Assembly: GCA_024642485.1 (NCBI GenBank)
Contig: JAHEAY010000023.1
Span: forward strand, 1-32,761
Source of the DNA: Cytophagaceae bacterium
GTDB lineage: Bacteria; Bacteroidota; Bacteroidia; Cytophagales; Spirosomataceae
DNA length: 32,761 nucleotides
Direction of reading: 5' to 3'
Shown here: piece by piece, positions 7,561 through 17,187 of the stretch
Layout: the number at the start of each line of letters is the position of its first letter
Position numbering within the stretch: the stretch's first letter is position 1
Notes under the pieces: model-generated
The model's input: only the letters and a program-made list of their open reading frames with translations
Told to the model about the DNA's origin: nothing
Database searches by the model: none
Made by a program: the position numbers and the translations under genes

Positions 7561-8589
7561 ATGTCAAAGCCGATTCTCGTCATTAAGTTTGGTTCATCTT
7601 CCATTACCCATGCCAATGGAGAAGTGAATGAACAGACGCTCGAGAAAATTGCGGCACAGGTAGCAAGTCTTCAAGGTGAATATTCCATTGTATTAGTATC
7701 GAGTGGCGCCGTAGCTGCGGGTAAAGGCTCTTTGAAACATTACAAAGGAACTTTGTCGGAGCGTAAGGCTGCCGCCGCGGTAGGGAATCCTTTATTAATT
7801 GCCAAATACAATCATTATTTCCAAAAATACGGTATCTCCATTGCCCAGAGTCTTTGCGAGCGTCATCATTTTTCCAAACGGGAATCTTTCCTGCAATTGA
7901 AGGAAACCTATCAAGAGCTTTGGCGAAATGACATTATTCCGATTGCAAATGAAAATGACGTGGTGAGTAATGTGGAATTAAAGTTTTCGGACAATGATGA
8001 ATTGGCAACTTTAATCGCTACCGGTTTTGGAGCTGAAAAATTATTGATTTCCACTTCGGTGGGTGGCTTATTAGATGAACAAGGTCAAATCATTCGTCAA
8101 GTTAAGGAGATCAACGCATCTATTTTGGATGTGGTGAATACGGATACATCTAGCACAGGCTTGGGCGGCATGATTTCCAAATTGACCTTCACGCGTTTGG
8201 CTACTCGAATGGGAATCAAAGTTGTGATTTTTGGATTAGATCAGGCGAATGGGATCATAGACGCTTTGCATGAAAATATCGGAACAGTTTTTGAGCCGCA
8301 ATCGGCAACACTTTCTGCCCGACAAAAATGGTTAGCTTCTGGTAGTGTCATTACCGGTAGAATCGTTTTAGATAAAGGAGCTGTCAAAGCTATCCAAAAC
8401 CGGAAGAGTCTATTATCCGTAGGAGTTCTAGAATACATCGGCGATTTCGAAAAAGGCGAAGTGGTCGAAATGCTGGACCCACAACACAATCCGATCGCCG
8501 TTGCGCGCGCGCGTTACTCCAAATCAGAGCTTGTTAATGTTACGGAAAGTAGGGAGGTGGCGAATGCGGATGATATAGTGGTCTATTAG
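7561..8589 (+). CDS. proB: Glutamate 5-kinase
   Basis: A 342-residue enzyme phosphorylating glutamate, the first step of proline synthesis. The amino-acid kinase domain begins with VIKFGSSS (residues 7-14) and includes VSSGAVAAGKG and IANENDVVSN. A C-terminal PUA domain occupies about 255-335, as in many bacterial ProB proteins. proA is not in the window. The stop codon TAG at 8587-8589 is the first triplet of an eight-unit heptad array, so the gene ends inside repeat DNA. Confidence 0.93.
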   Translation: MSKPILVIKFGSSSITHANGEVNEQTLEKIAAQVASLQGEYSIVLVSSGAVAAGKGSLKHYKGTLSERKAAAAVGNPLLIAKYNHYFQKYGISIAQSLCERHHFSKRESFLQLKETYQELWRNDIIPIANENDVVSNVELKFSDNDELATLIATGFGAEKLLISTSVGGLLDEQGQIIRQVKEINASILDVVNTDTSSTGLGGMISKLTFTRLATRMGIKVVIFGLDQANGIIDALHENIGTVFEPQSATLSARQKWLASGSVITGRIVLDKGAVKAIQNRKSLLSVGVLEYIGDFEKGEVVEMLDPQHNPIAVARARYSKSELVNVTESREVANADDIVVY

Positions 8590-8642
8590 TCGTTGGACGT
8601 TAGACATTGGTTTTTAGACATTAGACTTTGGACGTTGGAATT
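8587..8642 (+). repeat. Heptad array starting at the proB stop codon (TRGACKT class)
   Basis: Eight units in exact 7-nt phase. The first, TAGTCGT, contains the proB stop codon. Later units alternate between TGGACGT, TAGACAT, TAGACTT and similar forms. TAG triplets fall at offsets 0, 14, 28 and 35, covering all three frames. A degraded copy of the GACGCGATACTTCGCGTC palindrome (also at 22605) follows near 8655-8680. Confidence 0.8.
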
Positions 8643-8687
8643 ATTTGTGTATGGATGCGATACTTTACGACCAATATTATCACCAAT

Positions 8688-8711
8688 TTGATAAAATTGA
8701 ATCTTTATCAA
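8688..8711. repeat. AT-rich inverted repeat upstream of the four-helix-bundle gene
   Basis: Perfect 8-bp arms TTGATAAA (8688-8695) and TTTATCAA (8704-8711) with an 8-nt loop, 42 bp upstream of the start at 8754. It could be an operator or simply an AT-rich hairpin. Confidence 0.4.
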
Positions 8712-8753
8712 TTTTAATACTCATGATTATTTGAATTCATTCTTTCTTTGTTC

Positions 8754-9128
8754 ATGAAGAAAAAAGAAAGAAAAGTTGAGGATTTGATTGTTTGGCAGCA
8801 AGCCATTGATGTTGCGAATGTAATTTATTTGAATTTTAATTCATTGCACGATTTCGGTTTTAGAAGTCAAATTCAACGCGCAGCAGTTTCCATTTCTAAT
8901 AATATTGCTGAAGGATTTTATCGAAAATCTGACCGTGAATTTAAGCGCTTTCTTACTATTGCTCTCGGTTCAATGGGTGAACTGAAATCGATGTTGATTC
9001 TCGCCGTTCATTTGAAATATATATCAGGAGCATTACAATCGATATTAACAGATCAACTTAATCAGATAGGCAAGATGATTAATTCGCTTATTAATTACTT
9101 GGGACGTGAAATTGAAAGCTCTAAATGA
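8754..9128 (+). CDS. Four-helix-bundle protein (S23 / 23S rRNA intervening-sequence protein family)
   Basis: A 124-residue protein starting MKKKERKVEDLIVWQQA at the ATG at 8754; the TTG two codons earlier was rejected. Family signatures are DLIVWQQAIDVAN near the N terminus, FRSQIQRAAVSISNNIAEGF in the middle and the FKRFLTIALGSMGEL helix, matching the TIGR02436 four-helix-bundle family. These proteins were first described from insertions in 23S rRNA genes and resemble the Avd accessory protein of diversity-generating retroelements. Their function is mostly unknown, and no reverse transcriptase or rRNA is near. The gene is bracketed by inverted heptad arrays of the same class at 8587-8642 and 9165-9199. 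Confidence 0.85.
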   Translation: MKKKERKVEDLIVWQQAIDVANVIYLNFNSLHDFGFRSQIQRAAVSISNNIAEGFYRKSDREFKRFLTIALGSMGELKSMLILAVHLKYISGALQSILTDQLNQIGKMINSLINYLGREIESSK

Positions 9129-9129
9129 A

Positions 9130-9157
9130 AAAAGACGCGAATTTCTTCGCGTCTTAA
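9130..9157. terminator. Bidirectional terminator between the four-helix-bundle gene and secA
   Basis: Perfect 10-bp stem AAGACGCGAA (9132-9141) and TTCGCGTCTT (9146-9155) with a TTTC loop. On the minus strand it is followed by a run of six T, so it ends secA transcripts well. It also lies just after the plus-strand stop at 9128. The GACGCGA core is shared with palindromes at 22605 and 22750. Confidence 0.8.
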
Positions 9158-9164
9158 TTAATAT

Positions 9165-9199
9165 GCTTCTAACGTCTAACGTCCATTGTCCAACGTCTA
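9165..9199 (-). repeat. Heptad array starting at the secA stop codon (TRGACKT class)
   Basis: Five units in 7-nt phase on the minus strand. The first, TAGACGT, contains the secA stop codon (9199-9197); later units are TGGACAA, TGGACGT, TAGACGT and TAGAAGC. The terminator hairpin follows 10 nt after the last unit. Confidence 0.85.
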
Positions 9200-12100
9200 T
9201 TCCACAACCACCGCTTTCCCACTCTCCACATCCGCTTCCACAGCCTTGTACTTAACATTTTCCTTAATGCTTCCATCTTGGTATTGTACCGTTACGCGTT
9301 GGTTGCGATCCGCAATTTTGATGGCTTGACGAGGTGCTACACGCTCCGCTTGGCCTGCCGATGGATCATGGTAGCCTGGCTCTTCTTGTGCGCCAGCTAA
9401 TCCACCTAATAAAGAAGATAATGCCTCATCCTTGCTCATTTGCAATTTAGGTGCCTTCTCTTTCGGTGCTTTGGGTGCCGTTTGATTCGTCGATTGTGCC
9501 GCAGGAATTTCCGCTTTGATCACGAAGCTAATCGTATCCGAATTCACACGTGCCACAAAACGTTGGAATAAATCCACCGCCTCAAACTTATAAATCAATA
9601 ATGGATCTTTCTGCTCAAACACTGCATTTTGAACGGATTGCTTCAAATCATCCATTTCACGCAAATGCTCCTTCCACTCTTGGTCGATCAAGGTCAACGT
9701 GATGAATTTCTCCATCTCAGAGATTACTTCTTTTCCTTGTGTCGCCAACGTTTTGTCGGCATCTACCACAACACCCGTCACCATGTGGCCATTCGAAATT
9801 GGAACCTGAATGCCCGAGAATCCTTGACGCTTCGCCTCTTCCGCCACCTGAATTACTTGCTGTGCAATGATTTCATTCTTCGCCTTGTAATGCATTTCTG
9901 CCGCTAAGAATAATTGTTCTGTCCGTTTATCTAGCGCCAATCGATTAAACTCTTCCGCCGTGAACGGTGGCTCCATGCCTAATAATTCAATCACTTTTAG
10001 TTCAAGCTCCTCATAATTTGAATAGCTTGTTGTGATGTCCTGGCATACATCGAACAAAATATTGATGATGTCCAACGATAAACGCTCGCCTAATAATGCA
10101 TTTTGGCGTCGCTTATAAATCGCATTCCGTTGGTAATTCATTACGTCATCGTATTCCAATAAACGCTTACGAATACCAAAGTTGTTTTCTTCTACCTTTT
10201 TCTGCGCGCGCTCAATCGAATTCGTAATCATCGAGTGTTGAATCACTTCGCCTTCGTCCATGCCTAAACGATCCATCACTTTCGCGATACGATCTGAACC
10301 GAATAAACGCATTAAATTATCCTCCAATGACACAAAGAATTGAGATGAACCCACATCGCCTTGACGTCCCGCCCGACCGCGCAACTGACGGTCAACCCGA
10401 CGAGATTCGTGGCGCTCTGTACCGATAATCGCTAAACCACCCGCAGCTTTTGACTCCGGACTCAACTTAATATCCGTTCCACGACCAGCCATGTTGGTCG
10501 CAATGGTTACCTTGCCTGATTGTCCCGCTTCCGCCACAATCTCTGCCTCTCTAGCATGTTGTTTGGCATTCAAGACATTGTGTTGAATCTTACGGATATT
10601 CAATAATCGACTCAATAATTCTGAGTTTTCTACTGAAGTCGTACCCACCAATACCGGTCGGCCTGCAGCAACCAATTCTTGAATTTCTTCCGCTACGGCA
10701 TTGTATTTCTCACGCACCGTACGATAAACTTTATCCTCATGATCTTTACGTTGGATCGTACGATTCGTAGGAATCGAAACCACATCCAATTTGTAAATCG
10801 TCCAGAATTCACCTGCTTCCGTTTCCGCCGTTCCTGTCATACCGCCTAATTTGTGGTACATACGGAAGTAATTTTGCAAGGTTATCGTCGCATAGGTTTG
10901 TGACGCATCTTCCACGTTCACACCTTCTTTGGCCTCAATCGCCTGGTGTAATCCGTCGGAATACCGGCGGCCTTCCATCACACGACCTGTTTGCTCATCG
11001 ACAATCTTAACCTTACCTTCTACTAAGATGTATTCGGTATCTTTTTCGAATAGGGTATAGGCCTTCAACAACTGATTAACTGTGTGAATGCGTGATGCCT
11101 TCTCATTGTATTCGCTGATCAATTGCTCTTTTTTTGCCAAACGCTCCGCGTCCGACAAATCTCTATTCTTTTCGATTTTATTTAAATCGATCGACAAGTG
11201 TGGCAAAACGAAAAAGTCGGGATTCTCGGTGTTTCCACTCATGAATGCCAATCCTTGTTCGGTCAATTCAACTTGATTATTCTTTTCTTCAATCGTGAAT
11301 AATAACGGCTCATCTGCATGCGGCATCAATTTTTGGTTCTCTGCCAAATAAATCGATTCCGTTTCATGCATCAATTGCTTCATGCCGCTCTCCGACAAGA
11401 ATTTAATCAACGGTTTTGATTTCGGTAAACCGCGATAAGCGCGGAATAAGGCAAGACCACCTTCTTTTTTATTGCCAGCTGCAATTTCTTTTTTGGCCTC
11501 AACCAAGAAGTTTTGAACGATTTGTTTTTGAGCCTCAACCAATTTATTTACTCGGGGTTGAAATGCTTCAAACTCTTGTTCATCTCCTTTTGGAATAGGA
11601 CCTGAGATAATTAATGGTGTACGTGCATCATCGATTAACACGGAGTCAACCTCATCCACCATCGCAAAATGATGCGGACGTTGAACCTGATCTTCCAAAC
11701 TGCGCGCCATGTTGTCACGCAAATAATCAAAACCAAATTCATTATTTGTTCCGTAGGTAATGTCTGCCAAATAAGCTTGGCGACGCTCTTCTGTATTCGG
11801 CTCATGCTTGTCGATACAATCCACCTTCAAGCCATGGAATTCGAATAAAGGCGCATTCCATTCGGAGTCACGTTTCGCAAGATAATCATTCACGGTTACC
11901 AAGTGAACCCCACGTCCGGCTAAGGCATTTAGATAGGTAGGCAAGGTAGAAACCAAGGTTTTCCCTTCCCCTGTACCCATTTCAGAAATCTTTCCTTGGT
12001 GTAAAACGATACCACCGATCAACTGTACGTCATAGTGGATCATGTCCCAAGTAATCTGGTTTCCAGCGGCCAACCATTGATTATGCCAAATCGCTTTTTC

Positions 12101-12556
12101 ACCTTCAATTACGACATTCGCCTTTTTAGCTGCGATGAACTTGTCTTCAACCGTTGCGGTTACGACTAATTTCTTGTTTTCTGTCAAACGACGAGCGGTT
12201 TCTTTTACAACTGCGAATGCTTCTGGAAGAATTTCCATCAAGACAACTTCCAATTGTTTATTACGATCCTCGTTTAATTTATCGATTTGAACAAAGAAAG
12301 TCTCCTTCTCATCGATATCCTCAGTTGCATTTCCTTGCTCGCGCAAAGCGACAATTTGTGCATCGATATCCGCTAAAAATTCCTGAATGCGTTGCTTGAA
12401 TTCGTAAGACTTTCCACGAAGTGCATCATCCGAAATCTCATGCAAACGAGCATATTCTTCCTTGATCTTTTCCACAATCGGCATGATTGCTTTGATGTCA
12501 CGCTCCGACTTCGTGCCAAATATTTTTGTAACGCTTTTGCTTAGTATTGAAAACAT
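9197..12556 (-). CDS. secA: Preprotein translocase ATPase SecA
   Basis: The motor that drives unfolded preproteins through SecYEG. With the ATG at 12556 ([20 protein letters not shown]) the protein has 1119 residues; a TTG 15 codons upstream was rejected. Nucleotide-binding motifs include [11 protein letters not shown] (Walker A, about 193-203) and [13 protein letters not shown] (DEAD-like box, about 299). [12 protein letters not shown] and [11 protein letters not shown] belong to NBD2. The length exceeds E. coli SecA (901) because of an enlarged insertion in NBD1, as is usual in Bacteroidota. The C terminus lacks the zinc-binding CxCxSG tail; it ends with a short basic/acidic stretch instead. 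The gene is monocistronic, facing the four-helix-bundle gene. Confidence 0.96.
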   Translation of the reverse strand: MFSILSKSVTKIFGTKSERDIKAIMPIVEKIKEEYARLHEISDDALRGKSYEFKQRIQEFLADIDAQIVALREQGNATEDIDEKETFFVQIDKLNEDRNKQLEVVLMEILPEAFAVVKETARRLTENKKLVVTATVEDKFIAAKKANVVIEGEKAIWHNQWLAAGNQITWDMIHYDVQLIGGIVLHQGKISEMGTGEGKTLVSTLPTYLNALAGRGVHLVTVNDYLAKRDSEWNAPLFEFHGLKVDCIDKHEPNTEERRQAYLADITYGTNNEFGFDYLRDNMARSLEDQVQRPHHFAMVDEVDSVLIDDARTPLIISGPIPKGDEQEFEAFQPRVNKLVEAQKQIVQNFLVEAKKEIAAGNKKEGGLALFRAYRGLPKSKPLIKFLSESGMKQLMHETESIYLAENQKLMPHADEPLLFTIEEKNNQVELTEQGLAFMSGNTENPDFFVLPHLSIDLNKIEKNRDLSDAERLAKKEQLISEYNEKASRIHTVNQLLKAYTLFEKDTEYILVEGKVKIVDEQTGRVMEGRRYSDGLHQAIEAKEGVNVEDASQTYATITLQNYFRMYHKLGGMTGTAETEAGEFWTIYKLDVVSIPTNRTIQRKDHEDKVYRTVREKYNAVAEEIQELVAAGRPVLVGTTSVENSELLSRLLNIRKIQHNVLNAKQHAREAEIVAEAGQSGKVTIATNMAGRGTDIKLSPESKAAGGLAIIGTERHESRRVDRQLRGRAGRQGDVGSSQFFVSLEDNLMRLFGSDRIAKVMDRLGMDEGEVIQHSMITNSIERAQKKVEENNFGIRKRLLEYDDVMNYQRNAIYKRRQNALLGERLSLDIINILFDVCQDITTSYSNYEELELKVIELLGMEPPFTAEEFNRLALDKRTEQLFLAAEMHYKAKNEIIAQQVIQVAEEAKRQGFSGIQVPISNGHMVTGVVVDADKTLATQGKEVISEMEKFITLTLIDQEWKEHLREMDDLKQSVQNAVFEQKDPLLIYKFEAVDLFQRFVARVNSDTISFVIKAEIPAAQSTNQTAPKAPKEKAPKLQMSKDEALSSLLGGLAGAQEEPGYHDPSAGQAERVAPRQAIKIADRNQRVTVQYQDGSIKENVKYKAVEADVESGKAVVVE

Positions 12557-12708
12557 GGTAATATAGGGCCTACCTAGGCTTGGTGATAATTTAATTTGCA
12601 ATTTACCAATTTGAATTTTTATCCTTGCTATGTTCCGACAATTAATCCAAAATTTTTACGGATTTGAATTCGAAATTCATTTGTTTTGTAGCTCAATTTT
12701 GAATTCTT

Positions 12709-13173
12709 ATGGCTGATAATCCAATTCCTCCTCGTCGGGCACCCCGGAAAAAACTGAAGATGCCGCTTTTCGGCGATATGATCAGTGGTTCTTCGGGACA
12801 AGGCGGGTCGAAGAATTTCTCAACATACCTTTTTTTATTAGTGGGTTTGGGGATGTTAGGCCAATTGTTCCTACCACAATTATGGGCGGAAAAGGTGTAT
12901 GATTCCGTATCGGAAGTGCGCAATATGGAAATCGATGGGGTATTGCGTAAAAAGTATGCAGATGCCAGTGATCGAAGTGAGATTCATTATTTGCTCGTTG
13001 TAGTCGAAAAGGAAGGCAAACGAAAGAAGTTAGATTTATATCAGGCTGATTCTGTATTTTTTGAACAAGTGGCTGTTCCTCAGCGAATTAAAAAAGAGTC
13101 TGGAAGTTTGAAAGTACTTGTTACGCGCTATGCTAAACCTGATACCACGCTTGAAATTCGATTTAAAGAATAA
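12709..13173 (+). CDS. Hypothetical one-TM protein beside secA
   Basis: A 154-residue protein I do not recognise. Residues 1-35 are basic and proline/glycine-rich (MADNPIPPRRAPRKKLKMP). Residues 37-58 form one membrane span (STYLFLLVGLGMLGQLFLP). A soluble domain of about 95 residues with alternating beta-like segments follows (VRNMEIDGVLRKKYADAS, EIHYLLVVVEKEGKRKKLDL). The N terminus is probably cytoplasmic and the C-terminal domain periplasmic. It is divergent from secA across 152 bp and followed by the DUF1800 gene 64 bp on. No partner or enzymatic motif is visible. Confidence 0.6.
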   Translation: MADNPIPPRRAPRKKLKMPLFGDMISGSSGQGGSKNFSTYLFLLVGLGMLGQLFLPQLWAEKVYDSVSEVRNMEIDGVLRKKYADASDRSEIHYLLVVVEKEGKRKKLDLYQADSVFFEQVAVPQRIKKESGSLKVLVTRYAKPDTTLEIRFKE

Positions 13174-13197
13174 ATAATATCAGTTTTTTGATAATCG

Positions 13198-13214
13198 GTA
13201 AAATCAATTTACCT
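13198..13214. repeat. Short palindrome upstream of the DUF1800 gene
   Basis: GGTAAA-ATCAA-TTTACC, a perfect 6-bp stem in the 64-bp gap between the one-TM gene and the DUF1800 gene. It has no T-run after it. It may be an operator or a weak terminator. Confidence 0.3.
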
Positions 13215-13237
13215 TAGGGCAACATTCTACTATAACA

Positions 13238-14608
13238 ATGCCCGCGCTTACCTCACCGAATGCTAAACATTTGTTGGCCCGTACGCTCTTTGGTTTCTCC
13301 AAAGAACAATTTCAGCAGGCCATGGGCTATGGTTCTCTCGAAGATCTTGTTGACCGTGCTCTTTTAGCTGATGTAGCTTTGCCGGCATCTCCTAATTCTT
13401 GGGTGAATACTGTGCCAGCGCAATCCCAGCAAGATTCTGGAGATGCGGGAACATGGTATCGCGAATTGACCTATTGGTGGTATAATCGCATGTTTTCGGA
13501 AGGCTTGAATTTTCAAGAAAAGATGGTGCTGTTTTGGCATAACCACTTCTCCTGTGAACGGGATAAAGTGAATTATCCGCAATACATGTACCAGCAAAAT
13601 CAATTGTTTCGCAAGTTTGCCTTTGGCAACTTTAAACAAATGGTTAAGGAAGTCAGTATCGATCCTACGATGCTCCAATATTTAGACGGGAATAATAGTC
13701 GGGGAACAGGCCCCAATGAAAATTATGCCCGCGAGGTAATGGAATTGTTCACCCTCGGAATCGGGAATTACACAGAAAATGATATCAAACAAGCCGCCAA
13801 AGTGTTTTCGGGTTGGCAAGTCAAAGGCCTAACGTCCGTGTTTGATTCAACCCGGTGGTACAAAGAAACATCTTTAACCATTTTTGGGAAAACAGCGGCA
13901 TTCAAGGTTGATACGCTTATCGATTTAATCTTTGAGCAAAAGGCCTGTGCAGAATTTATTTGTCGGAAACTTTACAAAGCATTCATTTACTATAAACCTG
14001 AAGAGGCTTTTGTTGCTCAAATGGCATCCGTTCTTAGGACGAATAATTACGAAATGAAACCTTTGTTGCGTTTTATGTTTTTGTCAGATCATTTTTACCA
14101 AACGACATTTCGGGCGAGTCATATCAAGGATCCACAGGAATTAATGGTGGGTTCATTAAAAGCACTTCAGGTGAAAACACCAGATTTGGTCAATTTGTAT
14201 GACATGGCGAAACTCTTGCAAATGCAATTGTTTCAGCCACCCAATGTTGCCGGATGGCCCGGACAGCGCGATTGGATTAGTTCAACGACCTATTCCTATC
14301 GAGGTGGATTTACGGATTCTTTGTTGACCGGCAAGCGCTTTAACGGAACAGCTGTCACTGGAAAATTGGATGCAGTAGCCTATGCCCGTACTTTCTCGAA
14401 TAGCGAGAAGGCTACTTTGTTTGTAGACGATGTTATTGATTCCTTGATTTTATTTCCATTGACAGCGGCCAAACGGCAGTTTTTATTGGACACGTTATTA
14501 GACGGAACTTTGGCGGCAAATTGGTCGACCTATACTCCTCAGGCAGACGCGCGGATTGTTCGTTTACTGAAAGCAATTATGCGTTTACCTGAATACCAAC
14601 TGAATTAA
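13238..14608 (+). CDS. DUF1800 family protein
   Basis: A 456-residue member of DUF1800, a family of unknown function found mainly in Bacteroidota, Planctomycetota and Proteobacteria. Typical sequences are HLLARTLFGFS at the start, KMVLFWHNHFSCERDKV (about 100), PNENYAREVMELFTLGIGNY (about 160), and FQPPNVAGWPGQRDWISST toward the end. No classical signal peptide is seen at the chosen ATG. It is followed 4 bp later by a DUF1501 gene, the usual arrangement for this pair, which suggests that the two proteins work together at the cell surface or in the periplasm. The biochemical role is unknown. Confidence 0.85.
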   Translation: MPALTSPNAKHLLARTLFGFSKEQFQQAMGYGSLEDLVDRALLADVALPASPNSWVNTVPAQSQQDSGDAGTWYRELTYWWYNRMFSEGLNFQEKMVLFWHNHFSCERDKVNYPQYMYQQNQLFRKFAFGNFKQMVKEVSIDPTMLQYLDGNNSRGTGPNENYAREVMELFTLGIGNYTENDIKQAAKVFSGWQVKGLTSVFDSTRWYKETSLTIFGKTAAFKVDTLIDLIFEQKACAEFICRKLYKAFIYYKPEEAFVAQMASVLRTNNYEMKPLLRFMFLSDHFYQTTFRASHIKDPQELMVGSLKALQVKTPDLVNLYDMAKLLQMQLFQPPNVAGWPGQRDWISSTTYSYRGGFTDSLLTGKRFNGTAVTGKLDAVAYARTFSNSEKATLFVDDVIDSLILFPLTAAKRQFLLDTLLDGTLAANWSTYTPQADARIVRLLKAIMRLPEYQLN

Positions 14609-14612
14609 GGTC

Positions 14613-16148
14613 ATGAAGAAGCAGATAAATCGGAAAGTATTTTTACAGCAGTTGGCCGTTCTGACAGGTGGAGTGGGATTTGGTTTGGGTGCTGTTACGG
14701 GTAAGGCATTTGGCCAAATTCCTGCAGCGCACATGGCTAATGTGGAGCCAGGTAAAATTTTGATAATTATTCAATTAGCCGGAGGGAATGACGGTTTGAA
14801 TACGGTAATTCCCGCGGAGGACGATTTGTATTTTTCCGCCAGACCTGGGATTGCCATTAAAAAAGAGGATGCGTTGAAATTAGATCAAGGCATGTATTTG
14901 CATCCATCTGCCGTCGGTTTAAAGAAATTATATGATCAAGGGCAAATGAGCATTGCCCAAAACATTGGTTACCCAAATCCGAATCGCTCACATTTTCGTG
15001 CGACGGATATTTGGAATACAGGGTCCGATGCCTCGACTGTATTAGAGGAAGGTTGGGCAGGTCGTTTTTTAAAAACGCGCTATCCTGAGTTTCCTATTTC
15101 GCTAGCCAAGCACCCGATGGCGGTTCAGTTGGGTTCTGTGGAGTCATTGTTATTTCAGTCGGAGCAAGGAGGTTTTAGTACCGTTTTTGAAGATCCCAAT
15201 TTGTTTTATCAATTAGTAAGCGGAACACCTGCTGACACAGATATCCCTCCTGCAACTTTGGCGGGGGATGAACTCGGTTTTCTGAAACAGATCGCAGCGG
15301 CTTCGGTTCAATATGCTGGTGTCATCCGAGATGGTGCGACGAAGGGTGTGAATACACTAAGTTATCCGACCTCTAATTTAGGCCGACAGTTTGGCATCGT
15401 GTCAAAATTGATTTCCGGGGGATTAGAAACGCCTGTTTATTTGTTGAATATCGGAGGATTTGATACCCATGCGAATCAATTGACTCAACACGCTAATTTG
15501 TGGAAAACGATCTCTGAAGCGGTTTCAACGTTTCAGGTGGACATGATGAATCAAAATTTAGCGGATCGAATTAACATCATGACCTTCTCGGAATTCGGTC
15601 GGCGGGTGAATCAAAATGGAACCGCTGGTACGGATCATGGAACTGCCGCACCCATGTTATTTATTGGGAAAACGGTTCGCGGAGGCTTGATTGGGGCAAA
15701 TCCAAATTTGAAGGCATTGGATAGCAATGGGGATTTGAAGTTTAATTATGATTACCGACAGGTGTACAGCACGGTGTTGCGGGATCATTTAGGTTTGGAT
15801 AATGTGCGTTCGCAGCAGATTTTCAATTCGACCTTTGAGCGATTACCTATCTTTAAGAATTCACCTGATGCACTTCCAGAGGCTATTACAATGGAACTAA
15901 TTGCGCCATGGCCAAATCCAGCGAGTGGTTATACTTTGTTGCAATATGGAATTTTTGAGGAGGCGACTGTTTCGTTGGCGTTGTATGATTTGCAGGGTCG
16001 CCAACTGAAATTAATCGATTCGGGCTTGCGCAAGGTGGGGTCTTATTCGGTTAATCTAGACTTGCAAGGCTATGCATCGGGTCATTATTTGGTCAGCTTA
16101 AGTACAAGTAGAGGAGGACGAATGACTCGCCAATTGGTGATTCAATAG
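14613..16148 (+). CDS. DUF1501 family protein with T9SS sorting tail
   Basis: A 511-residue exported protein. The N terminus (KKQINRKVFLQQLAVLTGG) resembles the Tat-like leader usual in DUF1501 proteins, but has Arg-Lys in place of twin Arg. The DUF1501 body, distantly related to alkaline-phosphatase/sulfatase enzymes, shows IIQLAGGNDGLNTVIP, NIGGFDTHANQ, MTFSEFGRRVNQNG and TDHGTAAPMLFIG. From about residue 427 a separate C-terminal domain carries WPNPASG, LALYDLQGRQLK and the terminal RQLVIQ, the pattern of the type IX secretion sorting domain (TIGR04183). It should therefore cross the outer membrane by T9SS. It sits 4 bp after the DUF1800 gene. Its substrate is unknown. Confidence 0.88.
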   Translation: MKKQINRKVFLQQLAVLTGGVGFGLGAVTGKAFGQIPAAHMANVEPGKILIIIQLAGGNDGLNTVIPAEDDLYFSARPGIAIKKEDALKLDQGMYLHPSAVGLKKLYDQGQMSIAQNIGYPNPNRSHFRATDIWNTGSDASTVLEEGWAGRFLKTRYPEFPISLAKHPMAVQLGSVESLLFQSEQGGFSTVFEDPNLFYQLVSGTPADTDIPPATLAGDELGFLKQIAAASVQYAGVIRDGATKGVNTLSYPTSNLGRQFGIVSKLISGGLETPVYLLNIGGFDTHANQLTQHANLWKTISEAVSTFQVDMMNQNLADRINIMTFSEFGRRVNQNGTAGTDHGTAAPMLFIGKTVRGGLIGANPNLKALDSNGDLKFNYDYRQVYSTVLRDHLGLDNVRSQQIFNSTFERLPIFKNSPDALPEAITMELIAPWPNPASGYTLLQYGIFEEATVSLALYDLQGRQLKLIDSGLRKVGSYSVNLDLQGYASGHYLVSLSTSRGGRMTRQLVIQ

Positions 16149-16165
16149 ATAAATTGTTATCTTCG
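16134..16165 (+). promoter_or_regulatory. Weak promoter candidate before the first DUF6089-like gene
   Basis: TTGG, 20 nt, then TATCTTCG (one mismatch from TAnnTTTG), overlapping the end of the DUF1501 gene. It would give a leader of about 35 nt. Confidence 0.3.
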
Positions 16166-16206
16166 AAACTTGAATTTCGCACAACAAACATTTTGAATTT
16201 TCGTTG

Positions 16207-17187
16207 ATGCTAAAACGTAAATTATATTCTATGTTTCGATTCGCCGTTCTTATCTGCTTGTTGGTCGGTCTGTCTCACACAGACTCAAATGCACAAATGT
16301 GGTTTTTAGGACAAAAAGGCAAAAAGAAGTCGCCTTTCCCTGTTTTCAAAAAGCATACATCGATCTCTTTTGGGGCAGGTTCATCGCATTACATTGGAGA
16401 TTTGGTTCCAGTCGCGGGTTTATTTACGGTGGGTGCACAGACAACTCGTTGGAATGTAGGAGTTAATTTTACCCGTCATTTGTCTTCCAATTTTAGTGCG
16501 AATCTCGGATTGAATTACATTAGAATCGCTGGGGATGATAGTTATTTTTCACCTGTGGGAACCTGGGATGCCAATTTTAGACGCAATCTGCATTTTAGAA
16601 ATGATATTAAAGAATTGTCCTTGGTGGGGATGTATGAGATTGGAGGCAATCCAGAAAATTTAAAAAAACGAAATGCGGTTTCGCCTTATGTATATTTAGG
16701 AGTAAGTGGTTTTTTACATTCGCCTGATGCGCGTAAGCAAGCAACGGTAAACGCTGCAGGAAATCCAGTTCAAGGGCCTTGGTTGTCGGACAACAATGGA
16801 AGTTTATTGGATTACAAAAACGAAGGTGTTGATTATTCGCTGATGGGGGTTTCGATTCCGTTTGGTGTTGGATTTCGCTATAAGATTACCGATGCAATGG
16901 ATCTAGGCTTTGACTTTGGTTACCGCGTCGCTTTAACGGATTATTTGGATGATGTGTCAGATAATCGAAATACGGTGCTTCCTGTTTCCATTGGGGGATC
17001 CATGTTATATACGGATCGTTCGGGAGAACCTTATGCGGCGAATACATTAGTTAATCGTATTCCAGTTCCTGCGACAGTTTCAGCGCCAAAAATCTCAACA
17101 GGTCCTGATCAATATTTTACCACGCAAGTACGTATTATTTATCATTTGCGAAATAAAATTGATTGTCCTCCTTTGCCCAATCAATGA
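16207..17187 (+). CDS. DUF6089-like outer-membrane beta-barrel protein (longer copy)
   Basis: About 326 residues from the ATG at 16207; a second in-frame ATG eight codons on (MFRFAVLICLL) would give a more compact signal peptide ending SNAQ. The mature part begins with basic residues, then SFGAGSSHYIGDLVPV and repeated aromatic, glycine-rich strands (FGVGFRYKITDAMDLGFDFGYR). It ends VRIIYHLRN, as in small Bacteroidota beta-barrels annotated DUF6089. Its stop overlaps the next gene's start (ATGA). The next gene is a shorter protein of the same type, so this is a tandem pair. Location in the outer membrane is inferred; no function is known. Confidence 0.72.
   Translation: MLKRKLYSMFRFAVLICLLVGLSHTDSNAQMWFLGQKGKKKSPFPVFKKHTSISFGAGSSHYIGDLVPVAGLFTVGAQTTRWNVGVNFTRHLSSNFSANLGLNYIRIAGDDSYFSPVGTWDANFRRNLHFRNDIKELSLVGMYEIGGNPENLKKRNAVSPYVYLGVSGFLHSPDARKQATVNAAGNPVQGPWLSDNNGSLLDYKNEGVDYSLMGVSIPFGVGFRYKITDAMDLGFDFGYRVALTDYLDDVSDNRNTVLPVSIGGSMLYTDRSGEPYAANTLVNRIPVPATVSAPKISTGPDQYFTTQVRIIYHLRNKIDCPPLPNQ

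Noticed and set aside
8643-8753. Possible diversity-generating retroelement near the four-helix-bundle (Avd-like) gene
   Set aside because: No reverse transcriptase, template repeat or variable-region gene is present within several kilobases.
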